This document shows positions 7,464 through 17,200 of a stretch of DNA of 44,332 nucleotides, piece after piece. Position numbers and translations under genes: made by a program. The notes under the pieces are model-generated. The model made no database searches. It saw nothing but the letters and a program-made list of their open reading frames with translations, and was not told the DNA's origin. Source of the DNA: CAYMBP01 sp964388745 (GTDB lineage Bacteria > Babelota > Babeliae > Babelales > RVW-14); assembly GCA_964388745.1 (NCBI GenBank), contig CAYMBP010000013.1:1-44332 (forward strand). Direction: 5' to 3'. Each line of letters opens with the position of its first letter. Positions within the stretch are counted from its first letter, which is position 1.

Positions 7464-7690
7464 TGTACCTAAAATTCATAGTAAAATAATGATTTAGTTT
7501 GTACAAATATTGCGAATCTATTTCTGTCATTCTGAAACAAAGCAATAGAATTAAAAATTACTTAAATCTTCTCTTCTCAAATCTTATGGTTATGGCCCAA
7601 AGAGACTATCAAAAGATTCTGTCATTTCTATTTGTACCTTTATCTAAATTTCAGCGAGATTTAAAAAATTATATATACAAAGGATAACTC

Positions 7691-8902
7691 ATGCAAAAAC
7701 AAATTGGGTCAATATTACTTGTTGCTGGTACTTGTATTGGAAGCGGAATGATTGCACTTCCTCTTGTCCTAGCTCCTCTTGGTCTTGTCTACAGCATCTG
7801 CCTTATGATTGTCATTTGGAGTATTATGTGCTTTACCTCTTTCATTAATCTTGAGCTTAATCTTCAAGCTGGCCAGGGATTACCTTTAGGACCACTAAGT
7901 AGAAAATTTTCTGGACGTAATGCTGAATTTATTGGCAGTTTAAGCTTAAAGCTTTTAACATACTCTCTTCTTGCAGCTTATCTCTATGGTGGCACTTCAA
8001 TAATGCAAAAGCTTCTTACTTCACTTTTTATGCAAGAGTACAGCTTTAGTATTATTGCAACCATCTATACGACTCTTATTTCAATTATTTTATTGCTTCC
8101 CATAAAATTCATAGATAATGTCAACAAAACTCTTTTTACTGGACTTATGGCAAGCATTGGAGTATTCATTGGACAACTTTTTACTCTTATTGAATGGAAT
8201 CACCTTCCCTTGTGGCCACTTACAGACCTTTCAATTACACCATGGAGGCTTGCTCTTCCCGTTGTCTTTACATCATTCGGCTTTCAGGTTATTTTTCATA
8301 CGCTTACTAACTACTGCCAAAAAGATGTTATCATGCTTAGACGAGCCTTTCTCTGGGGGAGCCTCATTCCAGCCTGTATATACACAATGTGGTCAACAAG
8401 CATTCTTAGTATCATTTTTCACAATAAACCAGCATTTTATGCAAAGATGGTGTCACGAACAATTGAGGTTGGAGATTTAATAAAAGAATTGACAAATATT
8501 GCTCAATGGCAAGAGGCTCAACTTATTATTTGGCTTATTACATTTTTTGTTATTGTTACTTCAATTATTGGTGTTGGCATTGGACTTACGGACTCACTTC
8601 GAGAATCTTTATCATTGAGGATACCCCACTCTCGACAGAGAGATTTCATAAGTATTTTACTGGCTATCATTCCTTCTTACCTTGTTGCAATTTTTGTACA
8701 AAACGCATTTATCTCAGTCCTTGGTTTTGCCGGTATGATTTTAACTATTATAGCCATTTTACTTCCGGTATATTTGCTCTGTCAGTTAAGAGTTGAAGAA
8801 TACTCATTCCCTATAATTAAAAATCATGCATTGGTGTTTGGATCTGTAATTGCAGGAATTATTATTATGATTGCAGAAATGATCAATATTTTTTCAAAAT
8901 AA
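7691..8902 (+). CDS. Aromatic amino-acid permease (HAAAP family, TyrP/Mtr type)
   Basis: A 403-residue inner-membrane protein with about 11 hydrophobic segments. It starts with the family's typical first helix GSILLVAGTCIGSGMIALPL, and the conserved FTSFGFQVIFHTLTNY stretch is near the middle. Length matches TyrP/TnaB/Mtr transporters (about 400-415 residues), which use proton symport to import tyrosine or tryptophan. Chlamydiae carry similar genes and scavenge these amino acids from hosts. The ribosome site AAAGGA lies 7-8 bases before the ATG. Whether this carrier moves tyrosine, tryptophan or both is not visible. It has its own promoter after a 260-bp gap from the HMA genes. Confidence 0.9.
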   Translation: MQKQIGSILLVAGTCIGSGMIALPLVLAPLGLVYSICLMIVIWSIMCFTSFINLELNLQAGQGLPLGPLSRKFSGRNAEFIGSLSLKLLTYSLLAAYLYGGTSIMQKLLTSLFMQEYSFSIIATIYTTLISIILLLPIKFIDNVNKTLFTGLMASIGVFIGQLFTLIEWNHLPLWPLTDLSITPWRLALPVVFTSFGFQVIFHTLTNYCQKDVIMLRRAFLWGSLIPACIYTMWSTSILSIIFHNKPAFYAKMVSRTIEVGDLIKELTNIAQWQEAQLIIWLITFFVIVTSIIGVGIGLTDSLRESLSLRIPHSRQRDFISILLAIIPSYLVAIFVQNAFISVLGFAGMILTIIAILLPVYLLCQLRVEEYSFPIIKNHALVFGSVIAGIIIMIAEMINIFSK

Positions 8903-8932
8903 TATAAAAATTCCTTTTTGTAGGAGAAAAAC

Positions 8933-9265
8933 ATAAAGAAGATTCTTGCCCTTGTCTTATCATTACTTTAAGCAAACTTATTTTCTCTCTGCCTGATGGG
9001 GTCATGGAATTTGCCTATAATATTTTATATGATGCAAATACTTTTTTGCTCAGCACTTAAAAATTAAGCCTTCTTTTAAATAGCTATATCGATCACATTT
9101 TTTTTAATCGTATCTACTATTTTTTTCACAACAAGCCTGCAACGAAGGCTTTATCGACATATTAAGTCTTTTACCAAAGCAACAAGGATTAAGCCTCAAG
9201 ATGAACAAGAATTAGGTAAAATATACCATATATTTAAAATATACCTTGACCCTCTCACAACGTAA
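8933..9265 (+). pseudogene. Decayed small exported/membrane-protein gene
   Basis: Most of the 406-bp gap between the permease and the MerR gene reads as one 111-codon frame ending in TAA at 9263. A GGAG ribosome site is followed by ATA where a start ATG would stand, then a signal-like KKILALVLSLL. Three in-frame stops follow (TAA at codons 13, 45 and 49). After these comes a clear membrane segment, IAISITFFLIVSTIFFTT, followed by a basic LQRRLYRHIKS and a charged tail. The retained frame, codon texture and ribosome site suggest a gene disabled by point mutations. I do not recognise the protein. Confidence 0.5.
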
Positions 9266-9276
9266 CCCCCTATACT
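9246..9276 (+). promoter_or_regulatory. MerR-type promoter with 19-bp spacer
   Basis: TTGACC (9246-9251) and TATACT (9271-9276) are near-consensus but separated by 19 bp. Such an over-long spacer is the hallmark of promoters activated by MerR-family proteins through DNA twisting. It lies 33 bp before the MerR-family gene at 9309, so autoactivation is likely. Confidence 0.72.
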
Positions 9277-9308
9277 CATTCTTGTTGGTATAACTCGAAA
9301 GGAAAACG

Positions 9309-10091
9309 ATGGCACAAAAATGGCTCATTAAAGCGTTAAGTAAATTGGTAGGAATCTCGGTGCGCACCCTTCGTCATTATGACGAAATTGGCCTACTTAA
9401 ACCTTCATTGCGCCAATCTAACGGTTATCGGGTTTACTCCGAGCACGACTTGAGCAAACTCCACCTTATCAAAACATTAAAGCATTTTGGCTTGAGGCTG
9501 CAGAAAATTAAAACGTTTCTTGATGGACATGATAATCCCATTGACTGCTTGCTGATGCAAAAGCAAGCTTTGTACGCCAACATTGCCAAAATGAAGCAGG
9601 CAGCAGCATGCCTTGATACCGTGATTGCTCAATTCGAAAATACCAACCAGTATGATTATAATAACATAACACTACTTGTAGAAGGATATATGACGATGAT
9701 CGATGACCTTAAAAAAACATGGGCTGGCAGTGTATTTAATGATGAACAACTCACTAAATTTGCCAAGATGCATAAAAGACTCAAAGGTGTTTCTCAAGAA
9801 GAACAAGATACCTACAGCAAAGCATGGGAAACACTCGTCAAAGAAGTTACCACCAAAACGCACGAAGACCCATACGGACCAGTTGGCCAAGAATATGCAA
9901 AAAAATGGATGGCTTTGGTCAATGAATATTGGACCGACCGTGAACTTGGGGATGCTATTTGGGAAGCCTACAAACAGGATAAAATTCCCAGAGGCCATAA
10001 TGATATGTCTGGTTGGCCAGTAATTCCTCAGGAAGTTATTCAGTGGATCGACAAGGCCGTCTGTTTTATGTATAGCGGCCAAAAAAAATAA
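9309..10091 (+). CDS. MerR-family regulator with TipAS ligand-binding domain
   Basis: A 260-residue regulator. Residues 5-75 form the MerR winged helix (LSKLVGISVRTLRHYDEIGL, then NGYRVYSEHDL). A dimerising helix spans about 80-115. The C-terminal half matches the TipAS antibiotic-recognition domain (AKMHKRLKGVSQEEQDTY, DPYGPVGQEYAKKWMALV, then a helical C-terminus with GWPVIPQEVIQWIDKAV). TipA-type proteins bind drug-like ligands and activate their own or resistance promoters. No efflux pump or other target gene is adjacent, so its regulon may be only itself or lie elsewhere. An AAAGGA ribosome site precedes the ATG. Base composition looks somewhat richer in GC than the genes around it, which could reflect transfer. 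Confidence 0.88.
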   Translation: MAQKWLIKALSKLVGISVRTLRHYDEIGLLKPSLRQSNGYRVYSEHDLSKLHLIKTLKHFGLRLQKIKTFLDGHDNPIDCLLMQKQALYANIAKMKQAAACLDTVIAQFENTNQYDYNNITLLVEGYMTMIDDLKKTWAGSVFNDEQLTKFAKMHKRLKGVSQEEQDTYSKAWETLVKEVTTKTHEDPYGPVGQEYAKKWMALVNEYWTDRELGDAIWEAYKQDKIPRGHNDMSGWPVIPQEVIQWIDKAVCFMYSGQKK

Positions 10092-10100
10092 ATACTTTGA

Positions 10101-10124
10101 TTGAGCCTCCAATTGGAGGCTCAA
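10101..10124 (+). terminator. Hairpin terminator after the MerR gene
   Basis: A perfect 24-bp palindrome, TTGAGCCTCC-AATT-GGAGGCTCAA, lies 10 bp after the stop codon and is followed by a pyrimidine-rich stretch (CACTTTCTCTCTCT). The T-run is imperfect, but the stem is strong. Confidence 0.7.
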
Positions 10125-10257
10125 CACTTTCTCTCTCTAGATTTTAATGAAGTCATCATTTGTAAAAATAAAAAACGCACTATTAGCAGAGTACTGAGTG
10201 CTGCCTGAAGAATAGGATTTTTTATGAAGCTGCTTAAGCTACTCAGCTACAATTTGC

Positions 10258-11016
10258 TCAATTAACAGGTGAAAAAACATTATTATCAATGAGAATAACC
10301 ATGACTGAAATATAGCCACACGGTGAGCAGATCTGCCGAATATCTGGAGAGAATAAGTTCAACAGAGACCATTCGTCTGAAATCATACTTTTAACATAAT
10401 TAGACACAGCCACTTGATGCTCCTGCAACAATGAAGTTACGCTAAATCTCTTTTTTTTCCAGAAGAATAAAAAATTTTTGAGCAAAGTATCACTTTTTGC
10501 TTGAGAAATATCGCCAATAGCCAGAATAATAGCCGTATATTTGTCAGACTCTAACGTATACCCAGAATCTGTTTCTTGTCTGATATTTGGCTGCAATCTC
10601 CTAAGCTCACCTTCATCTTCCTCTTCCGGTAACTTCAATGAATAACCAACACCACAGGAGCATGCTCCTTGATTGCTCACAAAAAGATTTTCTTTTAAAG
10701 CAAGCAGAACAGAGTTGCTGTCATTCTGAGTTTTCTTATGACCCCTTAGCCAAGCTTTGTGCATATTCTGTAATCTTATTTTATCTAAAAATGGCATCTG
10801 TATTATGCTTTGTGAGAAATGCTCTATTGCCTCAGAAGGAGACTTAAAAGAAGTCAAAGCATAAATATTACCCCGCAGGGCAATAGCTCCTGTAACGTCA
10901 AAAAAGTTTCCTACTGTTTCATTAATAACAACAACTCCAGGCTTATAAAAAGTTACAGATAAAAGCTGACTTGAAAAAAAGATACAAAATAATGCTGCAC
11001 GATAAAACACTTTCAT
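10258..11016 (-). CDS. Exported protein resembling a degenerate PP2C phosphatase
   Basis: A 252-residue protein with a signal peptide (about residues 1-20). Several segments fall in the order of the PP2C/PPM fold: SVLLALKENLFVSNQGACS resembles the strand pair usually ending in NVGDSR, YTAIILAIGDISQAKSD resembles the DxxLLASDGLWD region, and CGYISVMVILI resembles the final D-N-I-T-V strand. The metal-binding aspartates, including the DGHG motif, are not visible. If the fold is right, this would be an inactive, exported pseudophosphatase. The match was made by eye and is tentative. It is otherwise an unknown exported protein, transcribed divergently from the giant repeat gene. Confidence 0.5.
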   Translation of the reverse strand: MKVFYRAALFCIFFSSQLLSVTFYKPGVVVINETVGNFFDVTGAIALRGNIYALTSFKSPSEAIEHFSQSIIQMPFLDKIRLQNMHKAWLRGHKKTQNDSNSVLLALKENLFVSNQGACSCGVGYSLKLPEEEDEGELRRLQPNIRQETDSGYTLESDKYTAIILAIGDISQAKSDTLLKNFLFFWKKKRFSVTSLLQEHQVAVSNYVKSMISDEWSLLNLFSPDIRQICSPCGYISVMVILIDNNVFSPVN

Positions 11017-11181
11017 CTATACTCCTAAACCTTTGGTAAAATTATTAGTGACACATCTACATTTGCAAGAATAACAACAGATCTATTAAAACTTACTCTT
11101 AGTATTTACAAATTTACCTTATTATACAAGACCTAAAAAAGCCCAGTAATCCAAGACCCTCTTCTTTATTTTAGTAATCCC

Positions 11182-11211
11182 TTGAGTTTTAATTTCTATC
11201 TGTATTAACAT
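11182..11211 (+). promoter_or_regulatory. Possible promoter of the giant repeat-protein gene
   Basis: TTGAGT (11182-11187), an 18-bp spacer and TAACAT (11206-11211) lie 88 bp before the ATG at 11299. This resembles the better promoter of the related gene at 31743 (TTGAGA, 18 bp, TAAACT). I see nothing else clear in the 282-bp gap 11017-11298. Confidence 0.4.
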
Positions 11212-11298
11212 TTAAATGTGTATTATTATAACTGTTTATTACGCAAATGCCTAAAAAGCATGTTTATTAATTACCTCTTAAATATTAAAGGTGGGATA

Positions 11299-14200
11299 AT
11301 GAAAAAGGCTCTTTTCCTTAAAAATATTTGGTTCTTAGCAATACTCTTTATAGCTTTTTCATCAAGCGCAACCAAACTTTCAGCCGCACTTAAAGATGAT
11401 GTTTTAACCGCAATTAATAATATCAGTAATTTTGACCCAGCAGCCCTTGCTGCTGAACTTAAAAAACAAGAAAATATAGTCTCTCAAGCTAATATGCCAT
11501 ATGGCATATTAGGTCAAGACAGCTTCAAAGTTGAAGAAAAAATCTTTTATGTTATCAAAACAAGCATGAATCGTGCAATGTGGCAATCTGTTATTAACAA
11601 TATAAACGATCCCTGGGAGAAAGATACCAATACACTGAATCGCTTACAAAATAGTATTGCAATTTATCAAGATATTATCTCTTTAATAGACCAAACAACC
11701 GCTAGCAAGCTTCTAACAGGTGAAATTAGAGGTACTGTCAGATCATATAAAACTGTCATTCAAGGCCATATTAGAAATGCTCAATATTTTCTTAATAACC
11801 CGAATAAGGCGACAAGTAGCCCTTCTTACTTAACTGTCAATTTCGGTGATGAAGTTTATATTCGCAATCTTCATACCCGAGAATATCTTGGATACACAGA
11901 AGAAAAGCCCACTAATTATCCAGAAGCTAGATATGCTCAAATGACAGAGGAAGGTAATACCATTGGGGTTCCTCGGTCGGAATACCTAAAAAATGAATCT
12001 ATGTATGAAGGATCCCTTTATAAAGAAGCTTCTGGTCAAGAAAAATTAATGAAGTGGAAAATTGAAAATGCAGAAGCATCTGCTAGTGACGGGACCCCCA
12101 TAACAACAAGCAGTAATGTAAGAATAAGGAACGTAGTGACAGATGAAGTACTTTTTATTCCCAATTTATTAGATGGAAAAAACCCTTATGGACTTGTTCC
12201 TGGAACAAGCGTTCTACCTATATTCTTAAGTAAAAATAAAAATATTGGTATAAATATCTGGCAACTGGATGACTTAAGTGGCTCAAATACACTTAAAACA
12301 AATATGCCCTTTAGAATTAATTCTCCTACCGGAAATACTAAGGGATATCATATACATGCACTTGACTATCCATCCCCTATGGAAGTCTATGGTGGCTACC
12401 ATATTAAAAATGATATTCTTTATTCAAATGTTTTTGGATTAAAGCCAGCAGGTACAGCAACAAAACGAGGAAATGAATTATGGTATATTAGCGAGATTGC
12501 TACACGAGCAAAAACTATTACTCCAACATCGAATACAGAAAGCGTTCTGAATAAAAAACTCCAAGAACTAATTGATAATTTTAGTACTACTCCAGATGTT
12601 ATAGAAAAAACCATGCCATTACTGCTCAATACCAATTTTAACGATGAAAGCAAAACACTTGGTAACAACCTTGTAACAAAAATCTATCTCAACAAAACAA
12701 ATAACCTTGAACAAAAAGCCCAACAAGTCAAGCTTTTAAAAATAGCTATTACTTCACCATATCTCAAGCAAAATAGCACAACCTACACAAAATATATCAA
12801 AACACTTGAAGCAGATATTCTTAAAATCGAATTAAACAACCAGCTACAAGCTATTAATGACACAAAGCCCGTATCAGCCTTCTATGATCGAGCATTCAGT
12901 GAAATGCCAACCCTGTTTAATTCTCCAATATACAATTCATCGAGTTCATGGATTGGGAATAATGTTATGACCAAGATCTATAATAAAAGGAGCTCCCTCA
13001 ACTTAGCAGGTAAACAAACAGCTATTAATCTTTTAACAGCGGCACAAACCTGTGCCTACCTTGAAAACTATAAATCAAAGTATGCTGGCTATATCTCAAC
13101 AATACAAAAAGAACTCAAGACAGAGAGTAAAATAGAAGAATTAAACAATAAGCTCTCTGAGCTGCAATCAAAACCAATTTCAGTAATCATAAGTAGCCTT
13201 CCAATACACCTCCCAAAAACAACCTATAACTCTCAAACAACAAATCTCGGGCATGGCTTAGTTGACAAAGTATTTAAGGAACGAAGTTCTAATAATGCAG
13301 ACTCTCTAGAACAGACAAAATCTCTTATTCAAAAAGCAACGAACTCTCCTTATCTATCAACGCATAAAAATACTTATCAAGGCTGGATCAACGATATCAA
13401 TAAGGAAATAGAGGCTATGCCTCGTCCACAAGGTACAGAAAGTGAATTGAAATATGGTGACATAATTTCAATTGGCACCACAGTCAATAGCTCTAAATTT
13501 CTCTGGTCAGAAAGTAACAAAAACTATTTCCACCCAACAAGCTCTCGCCAACAAATGGTTGGCCTAGATACACAGATTAATAAAAATACCCTCTGGAAAA
13601 TACAGGGGCCAGATAATACAGAAAATAATTACCGCAAAGGCCAACCTGTTTACAAAGGTGATATTATATCTCTCAAGCATATTGCCTCAGGAGAATATCT
13701 TCATTCACATGATCAAGACAGATACGGGCACAAAGCTCCTTATACAACAAGCGAACAAGAAGTAACTTGTGCAGCAATGAACGATGATGGCGAATTTATT
13801 ATTAATTTTTCAAGCGATACTACCTGCAAGCTTGGTAGACCATTCACCTTAAAACATCGCAACTCAAATAGAAATATTATTGATGCTACATCTTCAGATA
13901 ATCAGGGTGAATATACCGATGGAAAGCGTGAAGTTTATGCAGGAACCACAACGAACTCATTATATTTTCGTGGAATATATACAGAACAAGAAGCCAATTT
14001 TTTAAAGTCTCAAGAACCTCTTGTTGATGGCTCTAATATCCCTTCAGGTACAGCATCAACACCATTAAAATATGGAGATGTTATTTACCTTAAGGCCCAA
14101 GATAGCCAATATGCATTCTGGGGGCAAAGTTATGCAAAATCAAATCGTTCATCAACAGCACTGCTCCTTCTTACTGACTCTACACCAACAACTCAAGACA

Positions 14201-17200
14201 ATATGTTTGTAATTCGCCCTGAACATGGTAAAGGACTTGATTCTAAAGCTGGTCAAATAATTAACAATAACGATACTATTCAACTACAACACCTGCTCAC
14301 AGGAGCAATCATTTACTATGTACAAGGTCAAAATCCATATCTTGAAAATATTAGTCAGACAACTCCAAGTAGCAGTGACTTCTTACTCGTTCAAATAGAT
14401 GCCCCAATGGGTATTGTTGATGCTAAGAAAGTAGTCTACTTAAGGCACAAGCAATCTGGCCGATACCTTTATGATACAACAACATTAGAACCAGGCTTTA
14501 ACGATAAATATAAACTGATTGGAACAAATGCATCATCTGGTATTCAAAATTCAACACTAAAAATAAATGCAGCACTCCAAATAACACCAGCTCCCAAAAT
14601 GGAAATTCCCGTTATTCGGCCAGAAGGAACATCTAATGAGTTGAAATATGGAGATACTATCTCAGTAAACGGATTCCATGGAGCCACTACATCAACATAC
14701 CTCTGGTCTGAAAAAGGGAAAAGGTATTCTCATCCTAAAACCTCTGGGCAACAAATGGTTGGTATGTCTGAAGCTAATCATAGTAATACTTTATGGCGTA
14801 TAGTTGGACCTGCTGGAGCAACGGTAAATGTATCAGGAACTCCATTAACCTATAACCAAGCGGTAACATTTAAAGAAAGCAATACTAATACATTTATGTA
14901 TTCTAATCAATCAACCTATAGTTCAACAAAGGATATGTACAAAGCGCAAGGAAGAACAGAAGCAATTACCTCAGACAATGAGTTTTCTATTATAGCTCAA
15001 CACGGACAGGGATCAACCTATAAACAAGGAAATCCAATTAGTCATGGTGATACCGTGCGAATAATACACAATGAACTTGGCGCATACATGATTTATTCTG
15101 GAGGAAGAGGATTTATGAGTAAAAAAAGCTCCCCAGAATGCGACTTCAAAATTCTTGATGCAGATGATAAAACAGGACCTCTAACATCTACAAGCAGAAT
15201 AATCTTAAAACATATCGACACAGGTAGATTTCTTCAAAACTCTTCAGGCTGGTATTCATTATTATCAACCTCTAGAAAAAGTGGTACTACGTTTACAGTA
15301 CAATCTCTAGGACAATCAAAAGAGCAAGGTCCTACAATTTTTGAAGAAGGCAAAAGAGTTCTTAACGGAGATAAAATTTCACTTCAACATGTTGAATCTG
15401 GATTTTATCTTCATTCTCACAAGTTAAGCCAGTACGGCAAGACAGCTCCATACTCAACAAGTGAGCAAGAAGTAACAGCACACAATCAAAGAAATAGTAG
15501 CAATAACTTTATTATATCCTACAATGGCGAATCGTTAAAAGATGGTAGAGCTTTCTCTCTTAAGCATGCTGATAGCAGTTGGTTTGTTGAAACTCACCCA
15601 ACAAATAAAGGATCTTTAACTGATAATAAATATGAAGTCTATGCAACACAAGATTATAATGATGGCAACAAAATGGTTCTCCATAAAATTCATACAGCAG
15701 CAAGCATTAAAGCGATTAAGGAAAATGAAGCAGCCACAAACAACATCAATAAACAAATTGAAGCAATTATTAATCTTGCTCGCAATGAAATTATGAATCA
15801 ATTACCACCATTATTCTCTTCAACAAATTATGACGATACAACAGGCTCTCTTGCTCATCAGGGTGTTAAAAAAGTTTACGAAGAGCGCGATGTTAAAAAT
15901 AGCGCAGACAACATTCAAACCACTACCTTTTTAAATAATGCTCAAAATGCTGCGTATCTTGCATACAAAAAAAATGTTTATGCAAAATGGATCAATCAAC
16001 TTGCCGACGAAAAGAAAATTATAGATGAAATTATACAACTGAATCAACAGTTAAATGATCTTTATAAGAAACCAGCAAGTGAAATCATAACAGAACTTCC
16101 ACAATATTTTAATCAAGCAAACTATGATGAGACAACAACAACAAAAGCAAGCCGATGCCTAAACAAGGTCATAAACAAGAGAGACAAGCAAAGCAAAGCA
16201 AACTTACTTGATATAAAAGATCTTCTTCAAAAATCCACAACAGCAGAATTCCTTAAAGAGAAAGCTTCTCATTATCAATCTTGGGTAAAAAGAATAGAAA
16301 GTGAAATTGATGTTCTTAATACTATTCAACAATTAAATGATCAAATTAAAGATATTGGAACAAAAGGATTTCATGGTATTATTGCAGAATTAACTCCTCT
16401 ACTACCTACAAAGAATTTTAATGATCAAACAACAACTCTTGCACACCAAGCTATCACTAAAGCCTATAATAATCGGAAAAAAACTGACCCTAACCTCCTT
16501 GATAAACTTATTTCATTTCTTGAAGCTGCCCAACAATCTCCATACCTTGTAGATCAAAGTACCTCTTATACTGAATGGATTTCTCAGTGCTCAACAGAAA
16601 AAGAAGCAACAGGTAGCATTGCTTCTTTGAATAATATTATCAAAGAAATTGGTGCAAAAAATGCTCCTCAAATAGCACAAGAACTTCCCCCACATTTAGA
16701 GAAAACACCATTTAACAATCAGACAACAGAGCTTGCAAATGCGGCTATCAACAAATCATTTAACCAACGTAATAAAAATAATCAAGAAGCTTTAAGTGCA
16801 ACAAAAGCACTTCTTGATAGCGCACTCTCTTCACCATACCTTACATCACAATATGATGCTTATAACACTATGCTTGAAACTATTACTAAAGATAATGCGC
16901 GGCTTAATGCTATTTCTGACCTTAATAATCAGATCCAAACAGCAACAGCGTTGACTAACCCTGCAGATAGAGCTCAAGGCCTTCTCAACATTGTAAATAG
17001 TGATAAAAACAGACCATCCCCTCTCAATAATCAAACTCAACAGCTTTTAGAGCAAGGCCTTGTAAGTGTTATGTCTTCTCTACCAGAACTTACAGAACCT
17101 AAAGACCAACAAACTCTTGAAACCTTCAAAACTCTTATTCAAAATTCCTCAGTCAGCAGATTACTTGCTGAAGAAAATCAACAAAAAGCTCCAAATCGAC

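Noticed and set aside
7540..7549. CAATAG near the permease as a TrpR operator
   Set aside because: Only a half-site is present, without the inverted partner or the extended GCACAGT flank. It is not enough to claim co-regulation.
7499..7687. 62-codon open frame between the HMA and permease genes
   Set aside because: It starts with TTG, has no ribosome site, resembles nothing I know and ends on the permease ribosome site. It is treated as leader sequence.
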